Counted from the stretch's first letter, positions 1 through 14,512 are shown. The stretch: 64,000 bases of DNA from Echiichthys vipera (GCA_963691815.1 OY829653.1:30855750-30919749), one strand, 5' to 3'. Notes: generated by a model not told the origin, from the sequence alone. Numbers and translations: made by a program.

Positions 1-3000
1 ATCTCTCTATTTGCAGCGTTATCTTCCTATGAAGAGAACACATGTAGAGTTGGATATTAAGAAATTTAAACACATCTATCATACGTAATTTGCTGTGTTT
101 GCTCGTGTGTTGCAACTTTCATTGACCCCTTATGAAACTCATCAACACTCATCAGTTACTATGCAACAGCTTGGATGACGCAAAGCTCCCTGCTTCGTGC
201 CATTTTGGCCGACAGCGTCCCCTGCTAAGACACCAGTTTCCTCTAGTGTCCCATAGTGGTCTTGTGGTGAGGGATAGTGTATTTCTGTGGTGAGTGACAG
301 TATATTACTTCTATTACTCTTACCATCCCAAACAGTCTTCTGGGACCTTAGCTAGTTAGATAATGACTCCTCTAGGTTTCTGCTAATTGATACCAGTGCA
401 TCCCGGGGAATAAATCAGCCAGGCAGTGGTCAGATAATGGCTGCCAGGGAGAAACCGACACGGTAAATCATGTCTCAGATCCTATCTAATCTCACCCAAG
501 CCTGTGCCAGAAATGTATTTCACTTTAGGAAGATTTCCCTCCATCCTATTCCCCACCAACTACTTTGTTTCCTGAGTGTTGTAAGTTGTACATTAGCCTC
601 TGGAGGATGTGCCTGTGCGCACTGGTTTACTGGCAGGTCTACTGTGAGAGCAGGAGATATATGCAGGTGTACGTTTGTGTGTGCAGATCTGTGTGTGATC
701 AAAGAATTCTGTTTTACAGCATTTGGACATACAGTAGTTCCATTATTTAAGCTCACTTACTCATACAGTGACTAAACCCCATGGATTATACTTTTCTCTC
801 CATTTATCTTATTACATACAAGGTATGTGTATGTGTGTAATACTGTCTGTACATATTGGTACATTTGCATGTTTCTTTCCTAATTTTATATGAGTTTGTG
901 TATTTGGGGAAGGTGCTCCTCACTAAGGTGACAATGCATCAGCCTCTACTTACCAGTTGTGAAATTTTTTTAAAAAAAAAGGCTGTTTTTAGTATTGTGA
1001 CAGGTATATATGACTATCTGTCTGTCTGTGTGTCTGTCTCTGGACATTTTGTTACCATGACAACATTGCAGCTGTTTAAGATTCCGTCATGAAACATTAC
1101 AGGTGTGTAAAATGAAGGCCAACTCCAAAAATGGGTATGTTCAGAGCAAAGGGGCCAGAAGGAAGTCGCAAGATGGTCTCGTAAGTCGCATTGAGCTGTA
1201 TTGAGTGGTGATTGAATGATGCCTGTCTTTCCCCTGGCCTCCATTATTTATTATAAATGCTGCTCCTATATTATTTTATTCTCTCTCTTTTATCTGTGTC
1301 CATGTTATTTTGGCCTCTATTTACCCCGCATTACCCCTTACTTTTTGTGGCTCTACCCATCATCTGTAAATGTTTTACATACTCCATTTAGGCGAACACC
1401 GGCACCCCGGTTCCCAGCTCTTTCTTTCCCCTTAACAGTCCCAACGCTCCTCCCTTCTTATGTACCTCACAGCTCAGCAGTGTAATGTCTCTGGGCTGTC
1501 TGCTGACGCATCTCTGAAACACACCTAAATGGCAGTACTATGGTCATAGAAGGCAAAAGCAGGGATGGAGAAATGTGCCTCTGACTGTTATTCAGCCTAG
1601 ATGGAAGAATGGTATTGGAGATGAAGAAAGAAAGGGATTCCCCCTCATTAAAACCACTCCCAATTAGGGTGATTATTAAGGGTGCTGGCTGCGCTGCTGG
1701 CTTTAGAACCAGGATGCTGCGGTCAGCTGGGCTGTAAATGACGCATGGAGAGACAGGAGAGAATGCTTTGATACACATTATGTGCAACTGCAAATGTGTA
1801 TGTGGGTGTATTTGTTTGCACTTATTCACCTGGGTGTGCATGATTGTGCGTCTGCATTTTCATGTGTGCATACTTTTTTTTCTGTAAGTGTGCTTTACTC
1901 TTCTTTTTCTTCATGTGTGAATGAAAGATCCACCATTAAACAGGCCAGTTTGGGAGTTCCCTTGTGCTGTCTAATAAATCCTAATCGTGAAAATAAACCT
2001 GATGTCCACAGATCAGAGAGTAATCTCAAACAGCTCTCTCTGCGCTGCAACACCAGAAGATATTAGCAGGTAAACTGCCGACTTGTATCAACAATGTCTT
2101 TCCTGAGAGAAATGAGTCATCCCTGTATAATATTTCCCCCAGAACAACTTATACAAGAGAAACTCTCTTTCACTGGAACCCCCACTGTTGTGTTATTGTG
2201 CTCTAATGCTGAATAAGATGGTCCTTAGTCAGTTTACCAAGCCTGGAAAGATGTCAGGTTGCTTGTGTGTCATATCAAATCCTAGCTTACTCTCTCACCT
2301 TCTAGTTCTGTGTCTGCCTCCCTCCCTCCAGGTCTATATCTATTTATCTCTTCATTCATCACCTCCTCCCCAACTCCTTTCATATGCCTTTCCATCTCTT
2401 CCACCTTTCCCGTTTTACCCCAAATTAACCCGACCACACTGTGATCATAGCCTTTCCTCAAAGGAATCAAATGTGAATAGGGAGAGATTTATTTTTAAAG
2501 CATTACATGGAATTGCATAATTTGTGAAACTGGGGTGTCAGGTATTTTATCAACAGAAAATAACAAAACAATAGTTTAGAACTGTGTGTCAAGTTCTACT
2601 AGTCATAAATCTGTAATAAAAATTCAGTAATAAAGTAATTAAAAATTAGGCTTAGGAAATGATAATGAGTTTATGATGCCCTTTCCCATGCAACTCGACG
2701 GTGAGCACTTGTGTTCTATAAACTGCTCAGAAACCCCCTAATTATCAATATCCATGGGAAAGCCATCCACCTGAATGACTTGTAGGTCTCTAGTTTGTGG
2801 TTGTACAGTATCAGTTGGTCTCATTGTATCTATGAGTCTAAGCTTTCCAGTCAGACGCCCTTTATGCAATTCTGTTTATGGACCCCAGTATGCAGAAATA
2901 TTACAAAACATTATTTTAGAATGGCCCAAATAGCATATTTGTACTTCAGGAGGAAAACTGCATGTTTTAGACCTTGAATTAGCATAAAGTGGACATGTTT

Positions 3001-4737
3001 GTAAAGGGGAGATTCCCATTTTCTTTTAGATATCTTAAGGTTATAGGTCAAGAGACCCCTTTGAAAATGGCCAATCCCTTTTTTCGCTCCCTTTTGTAGA
3101 CTCAATGTGGTATTTGTTTAGAGAGTTATTTACTTAGCTTGTTATGGTCAGTACCAATGGATTCCTTAGATTGTCTAGATAGCCTTGTCTTTAAAACTGA
3201 GTCATCTACTGCCTCTAAAAACACAAAGTCATCCAACCATCGTATGTAGAGTTGTTAAAGGAAAGGCCAGGGTTTATTTCCATCATCTGTTGACCATTAG
3301 TTTACTGATGTTATATAATATGTTCTGGGTGGTAATTCTCAGTTTTACAAATGGTTACCCCTGTTGTGTTGGAGAGATGCCACTGCTTATTGCTTTTATT
3401 GGTTTTGTTACAAAATGTTTTTCAACATTATTCAACATTATTATTAAATAACAGGAAGTATAATACTTAACCGACAGTTAGGGATTGAAACAGGTATGTC
3501 ACCACTTTCAATTGCTTTGTCAAACCTACAGCCAGACTGGGGTGAGAATTTCTTAACATTAAAATGTATTTTTAAAGAGCCACTTCTCAGGGTATTATTA
3601 GTCATCTAGGGTTGGGATTTCTAAATGGGTTGTTGCTGCTGCTGCTGTAGCTTTAACTGACCAGATCAGCCTTCCCATGTCAACGACTGGTAAAAGGGGT
3701 CTCAATACACTGATTTATGGGACCACAAGATAAAGTTCAGGACAGGTTGTGACCAGTGACACATCTCTGTTTGGATGGAAAGGACGGAGACACAGCCCTT
3801 ATTAAGTTGGGGCTTTTGCTACTTTTGATTCTTTTTTCGTGATAAGTGGGTGTTTGGCTCCTTTGTCTGGGTCACATCAGGGTGTTCTCACTGTCATTTT
3901 GTCTGCTAAACCTTTTTCTTGACCAAATCACAGTAACACTGCGTTTGAACTTGAAACTATACAGGTTGCAATTGTTGTAACCATGACTGCAGAACACCTC
4001 TGTTCAACGAGACATTTAGGAATCACATCTGCTCTTCTTATTAACTGATGGGTGTATGTTGTATGTTTTTAGCCTCAGACCTAAATACAATTCTAATCAC
4101 TCTGACAACATGAACCCAGTCTAATTAATGTCTTCCTCTAGTACATACATGTCCACCGAAGGAAGAGTTGTTTATTTTTAATGGTCATCGGTCCATGAAA
4201 TCAGAAGCATAAAGGCAGGGGCATACAGTTAGCACATAATTGTTAAAGAGGAAAATCATGCCCCTCTTTCAAAGGCAAGTGTTTATGTTAATAACATCAA
4301 ATGAGTACAATAGATTATATGCCAGTTATGTGGTTGATGTAATTGTACTGTTTACACTGTCTTGCTACTTTCATATCACATAGGCAGACTGTTGTAGTTG
4401 AACTTGGTGAGGCAAGCATTCATGCAAGTGGATTTTGAGGTTGAATTGTTTATGTGTTTCAGTTTCATCTGGCCTGGTTGCACTTGTATCAATGAACTGT
4501 GTTAGTTTTTATATATAATTAGAGATATCCATATTTTACTTTGAAACTTGTATTTATTTCAGATATTTTCCTGTCTATTTGAACCCTCTTTTCTCTTTTT
4601 TTCCAGTGTATAATCAATAAATTAGAAAAAAAATTTCCTCACATTTTTTTTGACGTATTATTTACCTGCTGTTTCCCTTCTGTGGTTCCACCCTGTGCTC
4701 TACATGCCATTCATTGCTACTCCTTTTGTCTTCCCAG
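1..4737 (+). other. VPS13B intron (3' part) upstream of exon 1
   Basis: No exon-like stretch is recognisable here. The sequence is AT-rich and non-repetitive by eye, with an A-run near 967-979 and a short CTG run near 3640. The intron ends in a T-rich tract and the acceptor TTCCCAG at 4731-4737. Its 5' end lies outside the window. The short open frames are scattered over both strands, show no known domain, and are best read as chance. Confidence 0.6.
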
Positions 4738-4940
4738 ATGCAGTTCAGACTGCCTCTATGCATCTGGAGCTGCAAGATTTGTTGGTGAGAACAGGGCTGA
4801 AAGACCGGAGCCGTCTCCTGCTGGGGCCGTTTTCTTGCAGCACCTCCCTGGAGGCTCGGTGGTGTCGGCACAGCGGCAGCCCTGGACCCGACCCCGTCAC
4901 CCCTAAACTGCTGCTGGACCTGAAGGGAGGCCTGCTGCAG
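4738..4940 (+). CDS. vps13b: VPS13B exon 1 of window
   Basis: This exon begins after TTCCCAG with two bases of a split codon and holds 67 whole codons. It ends in CTGCTGCAG before the donor GTTTGT. The peptide includes MHLELQDLLVRTGL, LLGPFSC, WCRHSGSPGP and PKLLLDLKGGLLQ, blocks I remember as conserved in vertebrate VPS13B. It is part of the long lipid-transfer rod between the N-terminal chorein module and the adaptor-binding region. GC content is clearly higher than in the flanking intron, as expected for a real exon. The first residue, Asp or Asn, depends on the previous exon, which is outside the window. The donor is phase 0 and fits exon 2. Confidence 0.93.
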
Positions 4941-6227
4941 GTTTGTACACCTGTGACATCAATTCAGCATCCTCAGTCGTAAGATTTATTACCAGCACAG
5001 GTATAGACTCTAGAGGTCAGGGTCAGATCAGCACCTCTACACCTGGTTAGAATCGAATGTCTTGTTCAAGGACACTTAAACCCGAAGGGCTTGACAAAGG
5101 CTCCGACCACGAGGCAGTGCTGCGGCCCACTTAGAGATCACCTCGCCTTGAGTGTATTTTGTTTTCCTAATGAATCCTTCTAGCATTCATAAGCTGACAC
5201 CCACAGGGACAGCTCATCACTCCTCTTGAATCTGCTCTTCCTCTTCAACTCTGCTTCTGTCCTCTTTGCAGCATAAATGACGAGAGTAAGAATAGCATGC
5301 TGTAATTCCACTGTAGATTTGAGTCACATCTGCTGTTTAAGTGATGGAATATTATAAGACTATTTTTTTTGGGGGGGGGGGGTTATATCTTATATGTGCC
5401 TTTTTTTCCTGTGTGAAGTTACATAATGCCCACACTGAAAAGTCCCTTTTCAATGTGACTAGCTGAACGCATTATTACTAATGTATTATTCCACTTTACT
5501 TCTTCAAGGGGAACCCCCTGACCCTCCCCCATTTTCAATGGTTCCCTTAATGCTTTTATTGCGTGCCCATTAACAGAAACATGACTCGTAACTCAACACT
5601 TAATACGCAATCATACATTTCCCACTGTAAATATTGGCGTTTGTGGTGTTTTAATCAAGTGCTGTTCAAAAACCACCGGAATTCATTCCGATCCCTTCTT
5701 CTGGTGCTCTCTTTCCAAAAACCTGGGGAAAAAAATCCCCCAATTTTCCTGTTTTTAGAGTTTAGTCATAGCCCACCCTTGCAAGTGAGTAGCAGGCAGG
5801 CAGCTCCATGTGTGAAGAGTTTTTGACTCAGAGATTCCTGGTCTTTAGTCCAAACCCCAGGCAGGCTTTGATGGAGCATGGGAAGGGGAATGCCGCGGGT
5901 AAGTAAGGAGGATGTGAGGTTGTGTTGGACTTGTTAGAAAGGATGTGAATGGGTGATGACGAGGGTAACCCTGACTGTTTCTTTTCCTGTTTTCGAGAAG
6001 AATGTTAAATAATTGTATGTATAATCAACGTAGGTATGCATGCATCAGCTGTGAGTCTGTGTCACTGTCTAACTTTTTCACAGTCTGTTTTCTTATTCAG
6101 TTTTTCTTGCAATCCTTATACCCTACATCTTGACATCCTTGTTGGTCTTTCTCCTCTCATTCCCCATCTCACACTCATCACTTGGTTTTCCCTCACAACC
6201 ACCTCACCGTCTCTGCTCTCTCGACAG
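4941..6227 (+). other. VPS13B intron, 1,287 bp
   Basis: The intron runs from donor GTTTGT to acceptor CTCGACAG. About 5040-5140 loosely resembles the 3' part of common fish retroposons (CAAGGACACTTAAACCC), but too weakly to name. A run of ten G residues lies near 5372-5382. I see nothing else of note. Confidence 0.7.
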
Positions 6228-6444
6228 GTCTTCTGGGGCCAGGAACATCTAAGCTGCCTAAAGCTGGTGGAGGAGCACCTACAGTTGTACCTAAACCTCC
6301 AGAAAAGTTCAGATTCAACTGATAGTTCCAAGGGCAAGGCCTTCCATACCCAGCCACCTCCTTCTCCAGGCTCCCCCTCTCCTCGGACAGAGCACAGCTC
6401 AGATGACCTGCGTACAGGGCATTTTCAATACATCCAGGACTCAG
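6228..6444 (+). CDS. vps13b: VPS13B exon 2 of window
   Basis: The exon starts after CTCGACAG with VFWGQEHLSCLKLVEEHL and ends in IQDS plus one base (phase 1) before the donor GTGAAT. Its first third and last third (SSDDLRTGHFQYIQDS) match the vertebrate protein as I recall it. The middle is a Ser/Pro-rich low-complexity stretch of about 35 residues containing PPPSPGSPSPR. That middle is probably a flexible loop on the lipid-transfer rod and is the least conserved piece of the joined product. Several Ser-Pro pairs could be phosphorylated by proline-directed kinases; this is inference only. Confidence 0.93.
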
Positions 6445-6554
6445 GTGAATGTTTTTATAGTTCATACTGACCTCATGTTGAGGGGCTGATAGTTTAGACT
6501 GTCTTAAATGCAGTTAAAGTGAGACTACTACAGGTTTTAGTAGCTTGCAACCCG

Positions 6555-7345
6555 ATTCTAAATTAGAGGACAATTTTTCAATACTTGATATATTATTTAG
6601 TACTGTTTTTTTTATTGTTCAAAATTTGATAGAATATCCGCTATTGCCATACCACTGCTGTACTAGCACGTTTTTTTGAAGGCCAAAGGGATGACCCTCT
6701 CAGCAATCAGAGAGAGGTTGGGCGTTCCAAGAACTGAACCCTAAGTGTGTAAAGAAGTCCGTTATATTTGGAGGAGGAAGTGTCATAGTTTGGGGGATGT
6801 TTTCTGCAGCAGGAGTTGGGCCTCCTTGGGCCTCTCCACTGCAATTGTCTCCCAATCAGCTGCAATCAGCGACAATGCCCCCTGTCCCACTGTAAAACAG
6901 GTGGAGCAGTTCTTTGAAGCTGAGAATACTGTAAACAATGAAATAAGTCCAGATCTAAACCCCATAGAGAACCTGTGGAAAATCCTTGGTGACAAAGTAA
7001 TGTGTAAGAAACCCACTCCAGTTAGTGAACTGTGGAAGAGACTGAGTCAGAATCGACCAAGATCAAACCAGAGCAGTGTGAGAAGCTAGTGATGTCCTGT
7101 GGGTGCAGATGTGCTGAAGTCATTGAAAGCTGTGGCCTCTACACTTCCTGTTTTAATCCTAGAGAAGAAACTGTTTTTTATTTTTACTAAATAAAGGTTT
7201 TTGTTGAAGAGCCTTGGTTATTTAAAAGAAAAAAACATGCTAGTTCAGCAGTGGTAAAGGAACAGCGGATATTCTATCAAATTCTGAACAATACAAAATA
7301 ACAGTATTTCAGAATATATCAAGAATTAATACTTTGTTCTCTAAT
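6555..7345 (+). mobile_element. Non-autonomous Tc1/mariner relic with about 85-bp inverted ends
   Basis: The left end (about 6555-6640) and the right end (about 7258-7345) are imperfect inverted copies; both contain TTTGATAGAATATCCGCT or its complement. Between them is a broken + strand Tc1-type transposase. At 6745-7089 a frame still reads SPDLNPIENLWKILGDKVM, the segment with the third acidic catalytic residue (E in NPIENLW). Compared with the related copy near 18.7 kb it lacks the stretch after the GMFSA-type motif, and the region around the second catalytic Asp is out of frame. It cannot make active transposase. The exact outer ends and the TA target duplication are not clear. Confidence 0.75.
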
Positions 7346-8023
7346 TTTGATCACCACACTGGCTGTACAAAAGACTGACTGCATGTGAACTACAGATGAT
7401 GAAGGGAAGTGAGGGTTTGGGTGGAGATCAGCTATGTGAATAAATGTTAAACTAAACTAAACTAAACACAAGTGGCTCTCGGCCACTTTCATTTTGTCAA
7501 ATTAGTTCTCAGAGGAAAAAAGATTGGAGACCCCGCTCTAAATCCTTATTTCAAGTGACATGATTGCTTTGCAGAACTTTTCAATTCTCAGAACAGCACC
7601 TCAGTACAGTTGGTGTTCAGTGGCAACCCAGACTCCCAAAGATTGCTAACTGTTTGCTTTATCGGCCAGCATTCATAGCAGTAGTCATAGGCTCAAGTCC
7701 CAAGATTAAGAGTAAAATAATATTACCTGTCCATATATTTTTCCTACTACTTGATGGGTTTTTCAAAATGGATAGGACAGTGGTAAGCACTGGACTCTGA
7801 AACCATGGGATGAACAGCAACCATCATCATTTATAAACTCATATAACCTTTGTGCCAAAGTGAGATGTCACTTAAGATACACATTGCTTTAAATCAAAGT
7901 CAGATCAAAGTCCTCTGGGGAAAGAAGTTTCATCGGACATGTCTGCCTGGTTCCACTCTGAGTAAAATGCTGTTTATTCCCTCTCTTTGTGCTTTGTGTG
8001 TGCTGTCCTCCTCGTGCACACAC

Positions 8024-8027
<4 letters not shown>

Positions 8028-8086
<59 letters not shown>
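8028..8086. repeat. (CA)n microsatellite
   Basis: A nearly pure CA run of about 59 bp that gives spurious open frames of His-Thr or Cys-Val repeats on both strands. Confidence 0.97.
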
Positions 8087-8087
<1 letters not shown>

Positions 8088-9532
8088 CTACATTATACAC
8101 AGAGGATCAAACTTCTCTCTGGCTGTAGACCAGCCGTCCACTCTGTCAGCTGTGGTTGAGTCTTTGTTTGTTGCACTGTTCCACTGGTCTTTGATGCATT
8201 TAATATGCTGGCTGAAGCAGGAGAACGTACAGTAGTGAACTAGAACAGAGAGCACAATCTGTCTGCAACATGTCGTCAACAGTGGAGAAAACCGGGCCCC
8301 TGAGTACAGAGAACAGCGAGTGGCCCCCAGGGACCTGACACAGAGACAGATGGGATGGATGGACAGAGGAGGAGATGAAAGATGGATGAAGAGAAGGGCA
8401 GAGGGGTTCTCTGTCCCTGTCTCTCACTTTTCCTGAGTTCAAGCTCACTTGAATGAAAGCAAAACCTCATGAAATGTTTTGTCTTTCATCCACCCTTCAT
8501 GCTACAGAACAATCCCCTGTCCACCTCTGTCCAAAGGGAAACATTTGCCACAGACAGATTCCACTGCCCCTGAAATGTGTTTTCTGGAAAGAGACTCTCA
8601 GTGTTTGTACCTCCAGGGGCCAAACAAAGCAGCAGTTCTCTGCTTGACTGTTTTTTTCAAATAAACATTTTTCCAAAGGACTTGAATTCCAAACAGCAGC
8701 CACGACTTAAGTCAAACACCACTCAGACATTTAGATCCAGTGTTATCCAGCTTTTGCAGGTGCTTGGCATGGTTCAATCAATGGCTGTTTACTCAATAGC
8801 AAAAATGTTTACCCAGCCACTTTGTTTATATACGGCTTTTTACGCATATAAACATTCTGAAAGCGTGGAAACATCGACAGTACTCTTTTAGGAGGAGATA
8901 TTGTTGTTTTGGAGGGTACGGATTCCATAGTAGAAATCACATCACAGAAACCAACGATGAATGCTTGTCAAAGTAAGGTTGTTGTTTGTTTGTTTTTTTT
9001 GTTGTTTTTGCCACATTCTGTGAATTTCATAATGTGAAAAGTGATACACAGTAAGGCAGCCCACATTAGAACATATCAGAATCTTCATCACATTTTTTCA
9101 ACCTGTTTCTTTTTTCTCTCAAGCATCTGCAGATGTTCAAGGAGGTCAGTTAAGCTTTAAAAAGGCTTTTGTTCAGAAATCTTGTGTAGTAGTTGGTTTT
9201 TATGATGAGCGCAGTGAGTGTAGTGCAGTAAACTAGTAATCTACTGTATCTTAAAAAATAAAATCCATGGACTCTTCCAGTTTCTCCTCTGCTTTCTGTC
9301 ACATCATCTTTTATCTGACAATCAACATGCTTTATCTTTTTTCCCTCTTTTCTCTGTTTCCTTTCAGCTATCTCTCCTCACCTCATTTTCTTATTCTCCT
9401 AGCCCCACACCATATGTTTTCCCTCTTATTTTATGTGTTTCTGTAAAGCACAGCCTAAGCCTAGCTGTTAGATCATTGACAGATTAAAGTGAAGTAATTC
9501 CAATATTTTTGTTAATTCTTCTTTTCTGGCAG

Positions 9533-9717
9533 CTTCCCAGAGACTGCCAGGACCTCATGAGGTGGTGTTCTACAGCGAGACAGAGGATAGCCCGGGGGTG
9601 ATGCTGTGGAGGTACTCTGAACCCCGCGTCCTTACCTTCGTCAGGATAACTCCTGTCCCTTTCAACACCACAGAGGACCCTGAGATCAGCACTGCAGACC
9701 TGGGGGACGCCCTGCAG
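9533..9717 (+). CDS. vps13b: VPS13B exon 3 of window
   Basis: The exon starts after TTCTGGCAG with two bases that complete an Ala codon (G from exon 2 plus CT). It reads SQRLPGPHEVVFYSETED, then PGVMLWRYSEPRVLTFVRI, then TPVPFNTTEDPEISTADLG, and ends in DALQ before the donor GTAGGG. The length (185 nt, 62 residues with the shared codon) and the phase 0 donor keep the frame into exon 4. All of these blocks agree with vertebrate VPS13B as I remember it, and this is one of the best conserved exons in the window. The open frame on the opposite strand is a shadow of this exon. Confidence 0.95.
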
Positions 9718-10869
9718 GTAGGGACCATGACATGTTATACTCTTAAGACATACCAAACACACTACATGTGTTCTCTCTTCTCTTTATTCTCCTCCATCTC
9801 ATGAACACACAGAATATTGTGAATAAATATGGAAACGCCAAGGAAGAAAGGACTGGGTAATGTGTTAAGCAACCAAATGTTTGCTTCTTCACTTATCATC
9901 AGGATGTGTTGTGGCCTATGAGAGTGCTTCTATTATAATAAAAAAAAGGTAAAAGAGGCATAAACAGAGGAAAGAATCCACACACCTCTCTCACTGCTCC
10001 CTGTTTAATATCACCTGCCTTGAAAGAGAAATAAACTGTCTTAGAGTTGGGCTGCCGGCATTCTAATTCCCATGACATGAGTCATGAGAACTTCCATACT
10101 CTAGGTGTTATTGAATGACAGAGACCCCTGCTGTCCCTCCAAACATGTAATACATGGTCAGACAGCTGTGGAAGTCATCTTGCAGGCTCTGGTGTGAACA
10201 GCCAGGTGTCTCCAACTCCAGATGAGGTTATAATTTGGCAGGCTGTAGCAGCTACTGAGTCTACAGGGCCTCAGTGGGGGACAGAACATCCCACTTTTCC
10301 TCCTATCACTCATCCTCCGCCTTTCTATCCCCCACCTCACTTTCCAGCTTATCATTCTGGGAGGCAAGCCGGCTCCCAAAAAACTTATTTTCGCATCCTC
10401 CTCTGTAATTTTTCTTTTTTCCTGGAGCAGAAATATGCTATTTTAAGGTCAAATCCCCTGACACTGTTATAGCTACAGTCACTCTGTGTCTTATTTATTG
10501 ACCATACAATTAGGAATGGAATTTCTGATAATACAATATGTAAAACAAGTTTTTGTCGTCCTGTTAGTTAAGCCTAACCCAGGCATGTTCCTGAACCAAT
10601 CGATTGTTTCTGTCCTTTACTGCTTATATAAAATTTCACAGCTTGTATTATTTTAATTTTTGTTGTTTTTGTGGTTTCAGATTCAATTCTATGTTTTAAA
10701 ATGTTACAGAGAAGCAGAAGCTGAGAAGAAGCTCTCTTGCAACTGATGTAACTGTGAAACAGTATGGTTAAAAAAATCGAATGAAATAAGATGATGTAAT
10801 AAATTCACACATATGGCTCTTACATTACATTATTGCAATAACTGGTAAAATACCTCATAAATGTTGCAT

Positions 10870-11210
10870 GGTTGCTCAACTGATAGTACTGGTAAGACGA
10901 TAACAAACAAACGGTTCTTTTGAACGGCTCTTTGGTATGAACCAAGGGATCGGAGCCTTCAGTGACAGTGACAGCAGCAGGATGCACAGACCACCACACT
11001 GAGAACACACCTAACGTTTTTTTAATGACACTTTTATCCAACATGTGTGACAGACCGATGTGCATGCACAATGCCTGATAACAGATGAATAATAATTACT
11101 GCCCCCTCAAAAAAAGTACTAAAAACAGAACCATGAGCTAGACTTTTGAACGGCTCTCAGAAAGCAACAGAGCCATGAGATCTAGCTCCAATCACTAACT
11201 GCTAGAGCAT
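10870..11210. mobile_element. Possible hAT-like non-autonomous relic
   Basis: GAACGGCTCT occurs twice (near 10921 and 11149) in a stretch that resembles common fish hAT-type repeats with alternating GAACCGA/GAGCC-type motifs. The ends and the 8-bp target duplication cannot be fixed by eye. It could be another degenerate repeat. Confidence 0.3.
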
Positions 11211-12972
11211 ACGCACCATACACAGTCCGGGTTGTGTTTCAACGGCCAGGGTTCCACTCTGACCCGACACTCTTTGCTGGATGTCGTCCCCTCTCTCTCT
11301 CTCGCTCTCTCTCTCCCCCCTTTCCTGATGATCTTAAGCTGTACTGTGAAGTGAAGGCAAAAAAAATCTTTAAAACAATAAATATTTCACAAGTGGTATT
11401 ACCTCTAAAATATTGAATTCACTAAAATTAAGTTTTGTTATTTTCTTAAACTTGACCCATTGCTAATGATATATCGTATTCGTCACAAATTAATGGTGTA
11501 ATCACATGTTACTATATTATCCTGGAATGAATGACGGTAGGGAGTTTTATTCCATTCCATACGTCTTTTTAATTATATTTTTTAAGCCTTGGGGTTACGT
11601 TACCTTCTCTCTTCCTTTCCTTTCTGCTTCTTTACTCCATCTGCAGCAGAAGTTTCTCATCTCCCCATATCCTCCCTTTATCTCTCAGATTCTTTCCTGG
11701 ACTCCCACAATCATTTCACCTACACTGCAGATGTTTTCTTCTGTCTGTTTATGTCGGTCCACAAGAGAAAAGATATTGGAAGGTGCTGCAGATGTCTGGC
11801 TTCCCATCGAGGCCCCACAGCTGTAAAGTCTGTAATGAGCAAAACTCCAAAGCCTCTAGCTGATTGACCACATATTGAGTTACAGTAGAGAACGGAGGGA
11901 GCTGATGTGCGTGGAGGAGGGGGTGTAAGAGGAAAGGGCCGTGATAGACCAAGTTGGAATAGAGAGAGGTTGGTTAATGGGAGCAGATTGACAGGAAGGA
12001 GGAGTGGAAAGAGAGAGGGATGAACAGAGATGGAGTGAGAGGAGGGTCAAGAAGGGCAGTGATAGATGATCACAGATGGAGGTTGTGTGTTCTGCCTCTG
12101 TGTGAAAATACACACTTTCTCTAGTCCAGTGGAGAGAGATGATTCTTCACCAGCCGATGAAACGAGTTGCAGATGAAGTCCCGCCAGGAGACGCAACAAG
12201 CTGGACGACATATTCCAGCATGTCATATTCACATGATTCAAACATATACTATTTATAATGTGTCAGACATTTGGACAGTGGTGTGTAAAATGTCAGGGGG
12301 GAGATAGTTGGGTGCTTGCACTGATTCCTGCATCTGTAGTTTTATCTATGTTTGTTCATGGATGCCTGTGACTATGGACATATTCGTCAGAGTGTGTTTT
12401 ACACAGCAGAAGATGTGGAACCAGCAGTTGATGAACATGTGGTTTCCACATCTTCTGCTCCACTCCTCATGTCATCTGGCATGGTCCTGTCTCTTCTGTT
12501 AAAAGGAATCAGGTGACGAGGGAAGTGGTGAAAAGAGAAGGTTCCACAGAGCTCTGACTGTTACTAAAAGAACTTCATGTAGGGATGAGAGGCAGGGGGG
12601 TGAGATAATCTGTCTGTAGAGTAAAGCAATAGATGCTAAGTATTTAAAAGGGAGCCATTCATACTGACAGATAACCAGAACTCTTCAACAGGGGGTCCTC
12701 AGACTTTCTACAAGGGGGGCGCTAATTATTGTTTGAAAGGTTTTTTTTTCCAAAGTTAAAAATATGTCTGGATATGTACATGAACCCAACATATTATACG
12801 CAAAGATACATTTTTCAATTCAATCAAAAACAACAATAAACATTTAATCTACAAAACCTTGCTGTGAGCCATCCATTATCAAGCTCAAGGATTCACTGTG
12901 CCTTCCACATGTATGTTTAACATTAAAACATGATTTATAAATACAGTATATTCATTTGTCAATAGTGATTAT

Positions 12973-13731
<759 letters not shown>

Positions 13732-14333
13732 ATAGCGTTCTAGGATTCACCATATAAAGTACTCTGTTCTCTGTATGTTATTGTTGGCCCAGTGTAAACT
13801 GCAACTTAATTACGTACGTAGAAGGGGTTCCCTGCTCCATCTCTCTTTCAGCTAAGGAGTCCTTGGCCTAAGAAATGTTGAAGACCCCTGGTGTAAAGAG
13901 TTGCAGACCCAGAGAAATGCATGTGCACTCATAGAAAACACTGTACAGGAGTGAGTCTCCTAATTGTGCTGCTTGTGTTTCTGTGACAGCCATGTAAATG
14001 CTGTGGCCAGGCCCTGCAGCAGACACGTCTGTAACAGGACACTTGAACAGCTATGGCAGTGAGAATGTTAACAAAAGTATTGTTGGTAATGAGAAACATC
14101 ATTTACAAAGCGTAGTTGCTAAACTGGTTTAAATTCATTGTTGAAAGCTACTGTGATGCATTTTGTTAACACTGCTAAAAACAGTATCCTGTATTATGGA
14201 CTTTTTGAAAGGAGTGATTGTAAAGTAATTATGAGACATTGGATCAGTTTAATGATATGTAATCCGGGCCTTCTCACCTCGTTTTTTGTCCAAACAAAGC
14301 ACAGAGCAGTAAGCCAGTTGTGTGAGAGGCAAG

Positions 14334-14512
<179 letters not shown>

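Larger units (their letters stand above)
6445..9532 (+). other. VPS13B intron, 3,088 bp
   Basis: The intron holds a Tc1-like relic with long inverted ends (6555-7345) and a CA microsatellite (8028-8086). The rest, including 8100-9530, shows no recognisable feature. The 3' end is T-rich and finishes with CTTTTCTGGCAG. Confidence 0.75.

Noticed and set aside
5040..5140. Possible retroposon fragment
   Set aside because: Only a loose motif match; neither head nor tail is recognisable, so it is not listed as an element.
9484..9762. Minus-strand frame over exon 3 (and similar ones over exons 2, 5, 8 and 10)
   Set aside because: Shadow of the + strand VPS13B exon, which has the splice sites and known protein blocks.
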